Positions 54,017 to 64,000 of a stretch of 64,000 nucleotides of DNA are shown here, in pieces. The translations under genes were made by a program, and so were the position numbers. The stretch spans positions 191,001 through 255,000 of the forward strand of contig NC_016585.1 in NCBI RefSeq assembly GCF_000283655.1, given 5' to 3'. How positions within the stretch are numbered: position 1 is the stretch's first letter; each line of letters starts with the position of its first letter. Source of the stretch: Azospirillum lipoferum 4B (lineage in GTDB: Bacteria; Pseudomonadota; Alphaproteobacteria; Azospirillales; Azospirillaceae). The notes under the pieces are model-generated. The model was not told where the DNA came from and ran no database searches. It saw only the letters and a list, made by a program, of their open reading frames with translations.

Positions 54017-55438
54017 CTATGACGCTCCCAGCTTGCGGACATCCAGCTTTCTGACATCGGTGAGCCTGCCGGTCGCGGCGGCGGCGGCAGCCATCGCCGG
54101 GCTCATCAGATGGGTGCGGGCGTTCGGCCCCTGGCGGCCGGGGAAGTTGCGGTTGGTGGTGGAGGCGCAGCGCTCCCCCGCCGGAACGAGGTCGCCGTTG
54201 ATGCCCACGCACATGGAGCAGCCGGGCTCCCCCCAGTCCAGACCGGCGTCGATGAACACGCGGTCCAGCCCCTCAGCCTCCGCCTGACGGCGCACCGGGA
54301 CCGAGCCCGGAACCACCAGCCCCGGCACCACGGCGCGACGGCCGCGCAGCACCGCGGCGGCGGCGCGCAGATCCTCCAGACGGGCATTGGTGCAGGAGCC
54401 GATGAAGACGCGGTCGATGGGCACATCCTCCAGCGCCATGCCGGGGGCGAGACCCATGTAATCCAGCATCTTGCGCATCTGGCCGGCGCGCACCGGGTCG
54501 GCCTCGGCTCCGGGATCGGGAACCGCCGCCGTCACCGGCACCGCGGTTTCCGGGCTGGTGCCCCAAGTCACCGCCGGGGCGATGGCGGCGGCGTCCAGCG
54601 TCACCTCGCGGTCGAAGACGGCGCCGTCGTCGCTGGGCAGGGTCCGCCAATGCTTCACGGCCCGGTCGAACAGCGCGCCCTTGGGGGCGTAATGCCGTCC
54701 CTCGATCCAGGCGAAGCTGGTGTCGTCGGGGGCGATCATGCCGGCCCGCGCGCCGGCCTCGATCGACATGTTGCAGACGGTCAGCCGGCCTTCCATCGAC
54801 AGGGCGCGGATGGCGCTGCCGGAATATTCGATGACATGGCCGGCGGCCCCGTCGGCGCCGATGACGGCGATCACCGCCAGGATCAGGTCCTTGGCCGTCA
54901 CATGCGGCCCCAGCACCCCGTCCACGGTGATCCGCATGGTCTTGGGCCGGCGCTGCCACAGGGTCTGGGTCGCCAGCACATGCGACACCTCGGTTGCGCC
55001 GATGCCGAAGGCCAGCGCGCCGAAAGCGCCATGGGTGGAGGTGTGGCTGTCGCCGCAGACGATGGTCAGGCCGGGCAGGGTCAGCCCCTGTTCCGGCGCC
55101 AGCACATGGACGATGCCCTGCGCCGGGTCGTGCAGGCCGAAATGGCGCAGGCCGTGACGGCCGGCATTCGCCTCCAGCATCGTCACCATGTTGGCGATCT
55201 CGGGGTCGGCAATCGGCTTGGCCCGGCTGTGCGAGGGCACGTAATGGTCGGCGACGGCGAAGGTCAGCTCCGGCCGGCGCACCTTGCGGCCGGCATGGTC
55301 GATCATGCCGAAGGCGTGGAAGGAGCCCTCGTGCAGGAAATGACGGTCGATGGCGAGCAGGGCCTGACCGTCGGGCCGGGTCGCCACGACATGGGCGTCC
55401 CAGACCTTTTCGAACAGGCTGCGTGGCTGCGAGGTCAT
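54017..55438 (-). CDS. leuC: Isopropylmalate isomerase large subunit-like protein (LeuC family)
   Basis: The 473-residue aconitase-superfamily protein keeps the 4Fe-4S ligands (C in [12 protein letters not shown], CxxC in [10 protein letters not shown]) and [22 protein letters not shown]. The N-terminal substrate segment differs from canonical LeuC: where LeuC usually has HEVTSPQAF, this protein has [10 protein letters not shown]. That suggests a different substrate. The C-terminus carries a short duplication, [10 protein letters not shown]. It lies one base upstream of leuD and overlaps the flavoprotein gene by four bases. It is embedded in a catabolic operon, so a hydratase role is at least as likely as leucine synthesis. 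Confidence 0.82.
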   Translation of the reverse strand: MTSQPRSLFEKVWDAHVVATRPDGQALLAIDRHFLHEGSFHAFGMIDHAGRKVRRPELTFAVADHYVPSHSRAKPIADPEIANMVTMLEANAGRHGLRHFGLHDPAQGIVHVLAPEQGLTLPGLTIVCGDSHTSTHGAFGALAFGIGATEVSHVLATQTLWQRRPKTMRITVDGVLGPHVTAKDLILAVIAVIGADGAAGHVIEYSGSAIRALSMEGRLTVCNMSIEAGARAGMIAPDDTSFAWIEGRHYAPKGALFDRAVKHWRTLPSDDGAVFDREVTLDAAAIAPAVTWGTSPETAVPVTAAVPDPGAEADPVRAGQMRKMLDYMGLAPGMALEDVPIDRVFIGSCTNARLEDLRAAAAVLRGRRAVVPGLVVPGSVPVRRQAEAEGLDRVFIDAGLDWGEPGCSMCVGINGDLVPAGERCASTTNRNFPGRQGPNARTHLMSPAMAAAAAATGRLTDVRKLDVRKLGAS

Positions 55439-56844
55439 CGGTTGGTTTCCTCCTTTGCGGCGCTTGCTGCGGCGGAGCCGGCGATGCGCCCGAGCGCCAC
55501 CGCGGTCAGCAGGCCGTTGCCGGACAGATAGCCGGACGCCTTGGATCCCGACACGCCGCAGGCAGCCCCGCCGGCGGCATAGAGGTTGGGCAGGCGCGCG
55601 CCATTGCCGTCCAGAACGCGCGCTTCGTCATCGACGACCAGCCCGCCCTGGGTGTGGAACAGCGCGCCGGTAACGCGGACGGCGCGGTAGGGCGGGACCA
55701 ACGGGGCCGCGCCGGTGAAGTCGCGGCCGAAGCAGTCGGTTCCGCCAGTCGCTTTCAACCGGTCGATGTCTGCCAGCGTTGCGGTGAGGGCGTCCGCGTC
55801 GATCCTCATCAGCCGGGCAAGCTCGGCGGGGGTGTCGGCGCTCAGCACCGCGCCCATCGCCTCGGCCTGCCGGAAATCCTCGAACTGGCGGGCGATGGCG
55901 GCGATGCGCTCGTCGAACACGGTCCAGGCGATGCCGTCGGGCTGGCGCAGCACGATGGCGGCCTGTTCCGAATAGCCCTGCGCCTCGTTGGAGAAGCGCT
56001 GGCCTTGCGCATTCACCTGCACGCCGCCCTCGGTGATCGTCGCCCAGGTGACGAGGATGCCGGCGGGATGGGCGACGGAGCCGTGGCCCTGGTGTCCCGA
56101 CAGGTGCCGGGTGGCGGCGCCCAGCGCCTCGCCCCACAGCAGTGCGTCGCCCTGGTTGCCGGGATGGCCGAAATAGAGCGCGTCGGCCAGTTCCGGCACA
56201 TGGCGCTCGACCAGCGCCCTGTTGCCGCCATAGCCGTTGCAGGCGAGGATCAGTGCGCCGCAGCCGACCCGCTCGACGCTGCCGTCCGGACGGGTAATCT
56301 CGACGCCGCGAACCAGCGCGCCGTCGGCATAGAGCGCGGTGACATGCGCCTCGCACAGCACGTCGATGCCGGCGGTCTCCACCGCACCGCGCAGGCGGTC
56401 GATCAGCTCCGCTCCCGACCGGCTGGGCAGCCCGTGCATACGGCGGGCGCTGTGGCCGGGATAGCTGAAATTGTCCACCACCGAGAAGGGCAGGCCGTAG
56501 CGGTCGGCCAGCCATTCCAGCGCCGGCCCTACGGCCTGCGCGACGCGGGCGACCGCGGCCGGGTCGGGTTCGCCCTTCGCCTTGGCGATGATGTCGGCGG
56601 CGAAGCGTTCCGGGCTGTCCTCGATCCCGGCGTCGCGCTGCCAGCGGGTGCCCGGCGCCGGGACCAGCCCGGCCGACAGGGCGGTGGAGCCCTGGGGCAG
56701 CGCATCGCGTTCCAGCACCAGTACGCCCGCGCCCTGCTCGTGGGCGGCCAGCGCCGCGACCATGCCGGCCGCCCCGCCGCCGATCACCACCACGGGGACG
56801 GTGAACTCGAACTCCACGCCGTCGGCGGGCAGGATGCGGCTCAT
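55435..56844 (-). CDS. FAD-dependent dehydrogenase, fumarate reductase/succinate dehydrogenase flavoprotein type
   Basis: The 469-residue soluble flavoprotein has the FAD motif [30 protein letters not shown], the family segment [15 protein letters not shown], and a C-terminal FAD region ([37 protein letters not shown]). It resembles 3-ketosteroid and tricarballylate dehydrogenase-type enzymes, which introduce a double bond next to a carbonyl or carboxyl. Ahead of a LeuCD-type hydratase, a desaturation step would be logical. Both ends overlap their neighbours by four bases. Confidence 0.8.
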   Translation of the reverse strand: MSRILPADGVEFEFTVPVVVIGGGAAGMVAALAAHEQGAGVLVLERDALPQGSTALSAGLVPAPGTRWQRDAGIEDSPERFAADIIAKAKGEPDPAAVARVAQAVGPALEWLADRYGLPFSVVDNFSYPGHSARRMHGLPSRSGAELIDRLRGAVETAGIDVLCEAHVTALYADGALVRGVEITRPDGSVERVGCGALILACNGYGGNRALVERHVPELADALYFGHPGNQGDALLWGEALGAATRHLSGHQGHGSVAHPAGILVTWATITEGGVQVNAQGQRFSNEAQGYSEQAAIVLRQPDGIAWTVFDERIAAIARQFEDFRQAEAMGAVLSADTPAELARLMRIDADALTATLADIDRLKATGGTDCFGRDFTGAAPLVPPYRAVRVTGALFHTQGGLVVDDEARVLDGNGARLPNLYAAGGAACGVSGSKASGYLSGNGLLTAVALGRIAGSAAASAAKEETNR

Positions 56845-57455
56845 GAGCTTGCCACCTCCACCATCATGCGGGCGACGGTCGCCACCCGGCAGATCGGGCG
56901 CAGGGCGGCGACGGAGACCTCATGCACCTCGCGGCTGAAGGCGGCGGTGCCGTCCTCCAGCAGAATGGCGTCGAACTCGCGGACATGGGCGTCGCGCACG
57001 GTCGAAGCGACGCCGCCATTGGTGACGATGCCGCAGACCAGCAGCCGCTCCACCCCGCATTTTGCCAGCACCCATTCCAGCCGCGACATGTAGAAGGCGG
57101 AATAGGCGACCTTTTCCACCTCCACATCGACGGGCTGCAGCGCGTCCACCGTGCGATGCCCCCAGCTGCCCGGCTTGAAGTCGCCCTTGGCCAGGAAGGG
57201 GCGCAGCGTCTTCAGGTGGGGCGAGATCATCGGCTCGCCGCCGCGGCCGGGCACCAGCGTGAAGTTGGTGGAGATCACCCAGCCGCCGCGCGAGCGCAGC
57301 AGGTCGGCCAGCGGCTTCACCCGCTCCGGCAGCGCCAGGATCTCCGGCGCCGTCTGTCCGGCGCGGCCATAGGCGCCGTTGGGATGGAGGAAGTCGTTCT
57401 GAAGGTCGCAGACCAGCAGGGCGGTGCGCTCGACAGGAATCCCGGTGGTGCTCAT
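56841..57455 (-). CDS. Isochorismatase-family cysteine hydrolase
   Basis: The 204-residue protein has the catalytic triad of the family: D17 in LLVCDLQNDF, K115 in EVEKVAYSAF and C141 in LLVCGIVTNGGV. Members include N-carbamoylsarcosine amidase, maleamate amidohydrolase and ureidoacrylate hydrolase. With HyuA and HyuB beside it, removal of an amide or carbamoyl group after ring opening is plausible. It overlaps the neighbouring genes by four bases on each side. Confidence 0.83.
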   Translation of the reverse strand: MSTTGIPVERTALLVCDLQNDFLHPNGAYGRAGQTAPEILALPERVKPLADLLRSRGGWVISTNFTLVPGRGGEPMISPHLKTLRPFLAKGDFKPGSWGHRTVDALQPVDVEVEKVAYSAFYMSRLEWVLAKCGVERLLVCGIVTNGGVASTVRDAHVREFDAILLEDGTAAFSREVHEVSVAALRPICRVATVARMMVEVASS

Positions 57456-59524
57456 CGGGCGCTCCTTTCCACGATGACGTTGCCGTAGCCGTCGACGCGG
57501 GCGGACAGGTCAGGGTCGATGACGGTGGTGGCGTCCGGCTGTTCCAGGATCGCCGGCCCCTGGATCGCCGTGCCGACCGGCAGGTCGAGGCGGTTGTAGA
57601 CGGCAGTCTCGTGCCAAGCCCCGTCGAACCACACCGGCCGCGACCCGGCATAGGCGCCCTCCACCGTCGTCCCGGCGGCCGGAGCCAGCGTGGAGAGGTC
57701 GAAATGCGGACGGCGGCCGATGGCGGCGGTGCGCAGATTGACGATCTTGGCGCCGACGCCCGGCAGCAGCCGGCTGAAGGACGCCTGATAGGCCCGCTCG
57801 AAGGCGGCGCGGATGGTCGCCTCGTCGATCCCGGTGGTGCCGTTCTCCACCGACACCGGCAGCGGCACGGCGACCGTGTGGGTCTGGCCGATGTAATGCA
57901 TGTCGAGTTCGAAAACGAGGTCGATGCGTTCGACGCTGAGCCCTGCGGACTCCACCACGGCGCGGGCCGCTGCCGCCTCCTCCACCATGCGGCGGTCGAG
58001 CGATCCGGCGTCGATGCCCGCCAGCGGCAGGTTCACCGTCTGCACCTGATCGTGGCGGATGTCGGCGATGACACAGCCGAGTGCGGAGGTCACGCCAGGG
58101 AAGCGCGGCACCAGCGCCGCTTTCAAGCCGACCTCCTTGATCAGCGCGCCGACATGCAGCGCCCCGCCGCCGCCGAAGGGCACGGCGGCGAATTTGGCTG
58201 GGTCATGGCCGCGCTCGATGGAGACGAGGCGGATGGCGCCGGCCATCTTGCTGTTGGCGATGCGCACCACCGCTTCCGCCGCCGCCATGACGTCGAGGCC
58301 GAGCGGCTCCGCCACATGGGTGGCGATGGCGGTGCGGGCTGCATCGACGTCGAGGCGCGCCAGCTTGCCGCCGATGGGGCGCTCGGCATTGATGCGGCCG
58401 AGCAGCACATTGGCGTCGGTCAGGGTCGGGCGGGTGTTGCCCTGGCCGTAGCAGACCGGCCCCGGCCTGGAACCGGCGCTCTCCGGCCCGACCTGCAGCA
58501 TGCCGCCGGGATCGACCCCGGCGATGGAGCCGCCGCCGGCGCCGATGGTGGTGATCTCGATCATCGGCGTGCGGACGACCAGACCGAAATCGATGGTGGT
58601 CTGGGCGGCAAGCATGGTGTGCCCCTCCACCACCAGCGACACGTCGAAGCTGGTGCCGCCGAGGTCGCCGGTGATGACGTTGGGGAAACCCGCCGCCTTG
58701 GAGATCGCCGCCGCGGCGATGACGCCCGCCGCCGGCCCCGACAGGGCGGTGCGCACCGGCAGGCGCCGCGCGGTGTCGGTGGACATCACGCCGCCGTTCG
58801 ACTGGACGATGTGGAAGCGGCCGCCGAACCCCTCCCCCGCCAGTGCGTTGTCGAGCTTGGCGAGATAACTGCCGACCACCGGCTGGAGATAGGCGTTCAG
58901 CGCGGTGGTGGAGGTGCGTTCGAATTCGCGGATTTCCGGCAGGATGCGGGACGAGCATTCCAGGTTGGCGTTCGGCCAGACCTCGCGTGCGGCCGCCAGC
59001 GCCGCCAGCTCGTTGGCCGGGTTGGCATAGGCGTTGATGAAGACGATGGCGAGCGCCTCCGCCCCCTGGTCGGCGAGTTTGCGGGCGCAAGCGCGGACCT
59101 CCTCCGGGTCGATCTCGGTGCGGATGGTGCCGTCCGCCAGCGTGCGCTCCGCCACCTCCAGCCGCATGTCGCGGTCGACCACGGGCACGAAATCGCCCCA
59201 CAGGCCCCAGGTGTGGCGTCGGTCGCGACGGCGCATCTCCAGCACGTCGCGGAAGCCGGCGGTGGTGATCAACCCGACCTTGGCGCCCTTGCGCTCCAGC
59301 AGAGCGTTGGTGCCGACGGTGGTGCCGTGGACGATGGAGCCCAGTTCCGCAACCGGACCGAAGCTCTGCAGGCCGGCGAGGAAACCGACCGCCTCGTCGC
59401 CGCGGTTGGACGGGACCTTGGCAGTGCGGAAGCTGCCGCGCGCCTCGTCGTAATGGAACAGGTCGGTGAAGGTGCCGCCGACATCGACGCCGACGATTGC
59501 ACCCTTGGAGATACCGTTGCTCAT
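57452..59524 (-). CDS. Hydantoinase/oxoprolinase family ATP-dependent subunit A (HyuA-like)
   Basis: The 690-residue protein has the actin-like ATP-binding start VGVDVGGTFTDLFHY, HGTTVGTNALLERKG, and the later motifs QSNGGVMS, SGPAAGVIAA, GDLGGTSFDVSL and GAGGGSIAGVDPGG. It is the ATP-binding subunit of the N-methylhydantoinase/5-oxoprolinase/acetone carboxylase family. With HyuB it should activate and open a cyclic amide or carboxylate. I chose the ATG at 59524 because the fold begins there; the long open frame upstream overlaps HyuB and is not coding-like. Confidence 0.87.
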   Translation of the reverse strand: MSNGISKGAIVGVDVGGTFTDLFHYDEARGSFRTAKVPSNRGDEAVGFLAGLQSFGPVAELGSIVHGTTVGTNALLERKGAKVGLITTAGFRDVLEMRRRDRRHTWGLWGDFVPVVDRDMRLEVAERTLADGTIRTEIDPEEVRACARKLADQGAEALAIVFINAYANPANELAALAAAREVWPNANLECSSRILPEIREFERTSTTALNAYLQPVVGSYLAKLDNALAGEGFGGRFHIVQSNGGVMSTDTARRLPVRTALSGPAAGVIAAAAISKAAGFPNVITGDLGGTSFDVSLVVEGHTMLAAQTTIDFGLVVRTPMIEITTIGAGGGSIAGVDPGGMLQVGPESAGSRPGPVCYGQGNTRPTLTDANVLLGRINAERPIGGKLARLDVDAARTAIATHVAEPLGLDVMAAAEAVVRIANSKMAGAIRLVSIERGHDPAKFAAVPFGGGGALHVGALIKEVGLKAALVPRFPGVTSALGCVIADIRHDQVQTVNLPLAGIDAGSLDRRMVEEAAAARAVVESAGLSVERIDLVFELDMHYIGQTHTVAVPLPVSVENGTTGIDEATIRAAFERAYQASFSRLLPGVGAKIVNLRTAAIGRRPHFDLSTLAPAAGTTVEGAYAGSRPVWFDGAWHETAVYNRLDLPVGTAIQGPAILEQPDATTVIDPDLSARVDGYGNVIVERSAR

Positions 59525-59544
59525 GGTCTTGGATCCCGGAATCG

Positions 59545-61290
59545 TCAGGCGGCGGGGAATTCGCGCAAGCTTGCGGTGGCGGCGATGTCGAGCGCGCCGT
59601 CGTCGGTCAGTGCCACGCCATAGGCGGTGCGCGCAGCCTCCCGGCCGAGATAGCCGAGCCGCACGTCGCGGGCCACGGCCTCCGCATCGCGCCGCTTCGG
59701 GTCGCCCCAGCCGCCGCCGCCGGGCGTCTCCAGCCGCACGCGCTGGCCGTCGCGGATCTTCACGTCGGTGACCTTGGAGGCCAGCGGTGGCGACTTCTCG
59801 CCCTCGTCGCTCTGCCAGGTGAAGCGGTTCAACGCCGCAGGGGTGCCGCCGGCCACGCCGAAGGGGGCGAAGACGCCGCGCTCGCCCAGCAGGAAGACGT
59901 CGGCGTCGGTCAGCGCCTCGATCTCGTAGACCGCGCCCAGCCCGCCGCGATGCAGGCCGGCCCCGGCGGAGTCCGGGCGCAGAGCCCATTGGGTGAACAT
60001 CACCGGATAGGCGGCTTCGAGGATTTCCACCGGCGGAATGGTGGCGGTGGAGATCGGGTTGTTGGCGTGGTTCAGCCCGTCCGTCTCCGGATTGCCGCCC
60101 AGGCCGCCGCCGAAGAAGGAGAACATGACCCAGCGCGAGCCGTCCTTGCGGTAGCCGGCCAGCGACAGGGCATTGATGGTGCCGAAGGGGGCGGCGGTGG
60201 CGCGGGCCGGGTCGGCGAGGGCCAAGGCGCCGAACACCACGCCGATGACGCGCAGGATGGTCTCGGTATAGCCGCCGACCGGCTTGGGCGGCTTGACCGC
60301 CAGCAGGGTGCTTTCCGGGATGACGAAGGTGATCGGGTTGAGGCAGCCGGCATTGGCCGGCACGTCGGTGAAGACATGCTTCAGCGCGACGTAGCAGCAG
60401 GCCACCGCAGTCGAATAGGCGATGTTCAGCGGCCCGGCGCAGGGGGCGGATGAGCGCGAGAAGTCCAGCGTCATCCGGTCGCCGGCGATGGTCAGGTCCA
60501 GCGCGATCAGCAGCCTGTCGGCGGTGATGCCGTCATTGTCGAGATAGTCTTCGAAGCTGTAGACGCCGTCCGGCAGTTTGCCGATGGCGCTGCGCATCAG
60601 CGCGTCGGCCCGCGCGGTGAAGGCGTCGAAGGCGGCGGCGACCGTCTCCTCGCCATGCTCGTCCAGCAGTTCGGTCAAGCGGCGCACGCCGAGATCCAGC
60701 GCGTTCAGCTGGCCGTTCAGGTCGCCGTAGTTCGACACCGGCACGCGGGAATTGGCGGCGAGGATCGCCAGCAAATCATGGTTCATCACGCCGGCCTTGA
60801 CCAGCTTCACCGGCGGGATGCGCACGCCCTCCTGGAAACTGTCGGTGGCGCGGGCGTTGAAGTTGCCCGGCACATTGCCGCCGATGTCGAGCCAGTGGCC
60901 GACCGACGCCATCCAGCAGAACAGCCGGCCATTGCGGAAGATCGGCCGCACCAGACGGAAATCGTTCAGGTGGGTGCCGCCGTCATAGGGATCGTTGAAC
61001 AGGAAGATGTCGTCGGGATGCAGGTCGCCCTCGCGCGCCACCTTGTCGATCACTGCCTTGACCGCGAAGGCCATGGCGCCGACGAAGATCGGCAGGCCGT
61101 TGGTGCCCTGCACCAGCGTGGCTCCGGTTTCCGCATGGTAGAGGCCGTGGCAGGCGTCGCGCGCCTCGGCGATGATCGGGTTGAAGGCGGAGCGGTAGAG
61201 CGTCGCGTCCATCTCGTCGGCGATCTGCTCCAGCCGGCCCTTCAGGACGGCGAGCGTGACGGGATCGATTGCTGTGTTTCTGGTGGTCAT
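59545..61290 (-). CDS. Hydantoinase/oxoprolinase family subunit B (HyuB-like)
   Basis: The 581-residue protein has the HyuB motifs LFNDPYDGGTHLNDFRLVRPIF, SVGHWLDIGGNVPGNF, FQEGVRIPPVKLVKAG, and GLHRGGLGAVYEIEAL near the C-terminus, ending with TPGGGGWGDPKRRD. It pairs with the HyuA protein encoded 20 bases further on. The start overlaps the lyase stop by four bases. Confidence 0.88.
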   Translation of the reverse strand: MTTRNTAIDPVTLAVLKGRLEQIADEMDATLYRSAFNPIIAEARDACHGLYHAETGATLVQGTNGLPIFVGAMAFAVKAVIDKVAREGDLHPDDIFLFNDPYDGGTHLNDFRLVRPIFRNGRLFCWMASVGHWLDIGGNVPGNFNARATDSFQEGVRIPPVKLVKAGVMNHDLLAILAANSRVPVSNYGDLNGQLNALDLGVRRLTELLDEHGEETVAAAFDAFTARADALMRSAIGKLPDGVYSFEDYLDNDGITADRLLIALDLTIAGDRMTLDFSRSSAPCAGPLNIAYSTAVACCYVALKHVFTDVPANAGCLNPITFVIPESTLLAVKPPKPVGGYTETILRVIGVVFGALALADPARATAAPFGTINALSLAGYRKDGSRWVMFSFFGGGLGGNPETDGLNHANNPISTATIPPVEILEAAYPVMFTQWALRPDSAGAGLHRGGLGAVYEIEALTDADVFLLGERGVFAPFGVAGGTPAALNRFTWQSDEGEKSPPLASKVTDVKIRDGQRVRLETPGGGGWGDPKRRDAEAVARDVRLGYLGREAARTAYGVALTDDGALDIAATASLREFPAA

Positions 61291-62189
61291 GCTGCGTCCT
61301 CCCGCTTCGCGGGGCCAGAGTCCTTATAGGTTTCGCCGAGCGCCAGCATCTCCGGCGTGCCGATCAGGTCGTTCAGCGCGTTGAAATCGAACATGCGGTC
61401 GCGGAATGGCTGGGTGGTGCCGTGCTGCGCCAGCGAGGCGTAATAGTCCTGCGCCTGCCGGGCGAGCGCCCGCACGATGCCGCCGGGGAAGATCACCAGC
61501 CGATAGCCCAGCGCGCCCAACTCCGCCGCGGAGCTGATCGGCGTCTGCCCACCCTCCACCATGTTGGCCAGCAGCGGGCGGATGCCGCCCAGATCGGCGG
61601 CGATGGCGGACAGCTGCTCCCGGCTCTTGGGCGCCTCGACGAACAGCACATCGGCGCCGGCCTCGACATAGAGCCTGGCGCGGTCCAGCGCCGCGGAGAC
61701 GCCCTCCACCGCCACCGCATCGGTGCGGGCGACGATCAGGGTGTTTTCGCTGGCGCGGGCATCGACCGCCGCCTTGATCTTGCCGGCCATTTCGCCGGCC
61801 GGAATCACCGCCTTGTCGGTCAGATGGCCGCAGCGCTTGGGAAAGCTCTGGTCCTCAAGCTGCAAGGCGGTGGCGCCGGCCCGCTCGAACATGCGCACGG
61901 TGCGCTGGACGTTCAGCGCGTTGCCATATCCGGTATCGGCATCGACGATCAGCGGCGTCGGCACCCGGTCGCGCACCAGGGCGATGGTGTCCGCCACCTC
62001 GCTGACCGAAACCAGCCCGATGTCGGGCCGGCCGAGCCGGGTGTAGGCGATGGCGGCACCGGACAGATACAACGCCTCGAAACCCGCACGCGCCGCCATC
62101 GAAGCGGTGAAGGCGTCGTAGACGCCGGGCGCCAGGACGACGCGGTCCTGGGCCAATCGGTCCCGGAAACTGATGCTGGGGACGGTCAT
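61287..62189 (-). CDS. Isocitrate lyase/PEP mutase-superfamily C-C lyase
   Basis: The 300-residue protein has VYDAFTASMAARAGFEALYLSG, the metal-binding DADTGYG (D83, D85), and LEDQSFPKRCGH with the catalytic Cys (C120). KRCGH indicates a lyase of the methylisocitrate or dimethylmalate type rather than a mutase, which lacks the Cys. I chose the ATG at 62189 as the domain start; the frame is open to 62288 with a Pro-rich, unconserved stretch. A LeuCD-type hydratase and this lyase in one operon recall the hydratase/lyase endings of the dimethylmaleate and methylcitrate routes. Confidence 0.83.
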   Translation of the reverse strand: MTVPSISFRDRLAQDRVVLAPGVYDAFTASMAARAGFEALYLSGAAIAYTRLGRPDIGLVSVSEVADTIALVRDRVPTPLIVDADTGYGNALNVQRTVRMFERAGATALQLEDQSFPKRCGHLTDKAVIPAGEMAGKIKAAVDARASENTLIVARTDAVAVEGVSAALDRARLYVEAGADVLFVEAPKSREQLSAIAADLGGIRPLLANMVEGGQTPISSAAELGALGYRLVIFPGGIVRALARQAQDYYASLAQHGTTQPFRDRMFDFNALNDLIGTPEMLALGETYKDSGPAKREDAA

Positions 62190-62284
62190 GTCAAGCGCTC
62201 CCCCCGGCGCCGGTCCGCGATACGGTCGCGGCACCGCCGGGTCAGGGTTGGAAGATGTCGGGAGAGGGCCGGAGCGGGCATCGC

Positions 62285-62990
<706 letters not shown>

Positions 62991-62998
<8 letters not shown>

Positions 62999-63737
62999 GG
63001 GCCGCCCCCTCCGCCTTCAGCCGGGCGGCGGCGCCGTGGCCGAGATAGGCCTCGATCACGCGGGCGTCGGCGCAGACGGCGGCGGGCGGTCCCTCGGCGA
63101 TCATGCGGCCCTGGGCCAGCACATAGACGCGCTCGCACAGGTTCATCACCGCCTGCATGACGTGCTCGATCATCAGGATCGTCACCCCTTCGTCGCGGAT
63201 GCCCCGGATCACCGGGATGATGTCGCGGATCTCCGACGGGTTCAGCCCGGCCAGCACCTCGTCCAGCAGCAGCAGCTTCGGTTCGGTGGCGAGCGCGCGG
63301 GCCAGCTCCAGCCGCTTGCGCCCGGCCACCGTCAGCCCGCCGGCCGGCCGGTCCAGCTCCGGCCCCAGCCCGACACGGCGCGCCACCTCGCGCGCCTTGG
63401 CGGTGGCGTCGGCCCGCTTGGCATGGCGCAGATAGGCGCCGACCGCGATGTTCTCGCACACCGTCAGCCCGGCGAAGGGCTGGACGATCTGGAAGGTGCG
63501 GCCGATGCCGCGCTCCGCCCTTCGGTGCGGCTCCTCGGACGTGATGTCGGTGCCCTCGAAGCGGATGCGTCCGTCGGTGGGGGCGATGAAGCCGGAGATC
63601 ATCGAGAACAAAGTGGTCTTGCCGGCCCCGTTCGGACCGATCAGCCCGATGATGCCGCCGGGCTCCAGCGCCAGCGTCGCGCTGTCCACCGCCATCAGCC
63701 CGCCGAAACGCTTGGAGACGCCGTCAACGGCCAGCAT
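62991..63737 (-). CDS. livG: Branched-chain-type ABC transporter, ATP-binding protein (LivG-like), second cassette
   Basis: The 248-residue ATPase has Walker A GPNGAGKT, the LivG loop IGRTFQIVQPFAGLTVCENIAVGA, signature LTVAGRKRLELARAL, Walker B LLLLDEVLAGLNP, and IEHVMQAVM. In the Walker B end the usual DEP is DEV, which still keeps the catalytic Glu. The ATG at 63737 overlaps the end of the permease gene by 14 bases. Confidence 0.9.
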
Positions 63738-64000
63738 GGGAAACCTCCTTGGGTCCGCGCGCCACCATCCCGCGGCCGCGGTCGCGCAGCCGCTCCAGCA
63801 GGCCCAGGATGCCGCCGCGGGCAAAGGCGACGGCCAGCACCAGCACGCCGCCGAAGACGATCAGGTCGATGCCGGGGATGCGGCCGGCGAACTGCTTGGC
63901 CACCTCGCCCAGCCCGTGCAGGGTCAGCGCCCCCACCACCGGGCCGAAGACGGTGCCGACGCCGCCGATGATCGGGGCCAGCAGAAGCTCCACCGAAATC
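63724..64000 (-). CDS. livM: Branched-chain-type ABC transporter permease (LivM-like), partial, cut by the window end
   Basis: The frame is open to the last base of the window, so only the C-terminal ~90 residues are visible. They contain the LivM motif ELLLAPIIGGVGTVFGPVVGA and the last membrane helix (LIVFGGVLVLAVAFARGGILGLLERL). The rest of this permease, and probably LivH and the binding protein, lie beyond the window. Confidence 0.85.
   Translation of the reverse strand, partial: ISVELLLAPIIGGVGTVFGPVVGALTLHGLGEVAKQFAGRIPGIDLIVFGGVLVLAVAFARGGILGLLERLRDRGRGMVARGPKEVSHAGR

Noticed and set aside
57452-59989. Longer HyuA start at 59989
   Set aside because: The extra 155 codons overlap HyuB, are Arg-rich and resemble no protein; the actin-like fold starts right after the ATG at 59524.

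Overview
The window is GC-rich chromosomal or megaplasmid DNA from an alphaproteobacterium. Gene density, the many ATGA-coupled starts, duplicated branched-chain-type ABC cassettes, TRAP transport, a large PAS chemoreceptor and the style of the dispersed repeats all suggest Azospirillum or a close relative (Rhodospirillales). This is an inference, since no rRNA or marker gene is present.

Region 1 (1-6811): the end of an OmpR-type response regulator and its sensor kinase, an Lrp/AsnC regulator, a PAS/HAMP/PilZ-like chemoreceptor with an unusual C-terminal domain, and a TetR regulator.

Region 2 (6902-17558): a divergent module. The leftward gene encodes an IclR-type DNA-binding domain fused to an acyl-CoA-synthetase-like domain that has lost its P-loop residues and its C-terminal catalytic subdomain. 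The rightward operon is livG - acyl-CoA ligase - livH - livM - livK - livF - PaaK-like ligase, a transporter with two CoA ligases. Two near-identical 17-bp palindromes, one on each side of the shared promoter region, are probable operators. The fusion protein looks like a regulator that uses a dead CoA ligase as its ligand sensor. This is the most novel item in the window.

Region 3 (17703-35794): a glutathione S-transferase, a CheY-like regulator, then a complete Pel exopolysaccharide operon: epimerase (PelX-like), PelA split into hydrolase and deacetylase proteins, PelB split into TPR scaffold and porin, PelC, PelD (with a c-di-GMP RxxD site), PelE, PelF, PelG, and a coupled small secreted protein of unknown function. 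A methyltransferase gene follows. Dispersed palindromic repeats sit inside the operon and supply the porin start codon and the PelF C-terminus.

Region 4 (35791-45767): an IS5-family insertion sequence, then a reactive-sulfur island: an ArsR repressor, a type II sulfide:quinone oxidoreductase with a twin-arginine signal, small membrane proteins, a hydrolase, a CxxC carboxymuconolactone-decarboxylase-family protein, and an RND efflux pair coupled to a rhodanese. Two similar 7-4-7 AT-rich dyads lie inside the two promoter regions and suggest one ArsR regulon.

Region 5 (45805-53384): a LysR regulator diverges from an SDR dehydrogenase, split transketolase, TRAP transporter and 3-hydroxyisobutyrate/threonate-type dehydrogenase operon, probably for a sugar or sugar-acid substrate.

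Region 6 (53407-64000, all leftward): one long operon reading livM-livG-livF - isocitrate-lyase-family lyase - HyuB - HyuA - isochorismatase-family hydrolase - flavoprotein - leuC-like - leuD-like. It appears to be an uncharacterised catabolic route that may end in a hydratase/lyase pair. No tRNA, rRNA or CRISPR array was seen.
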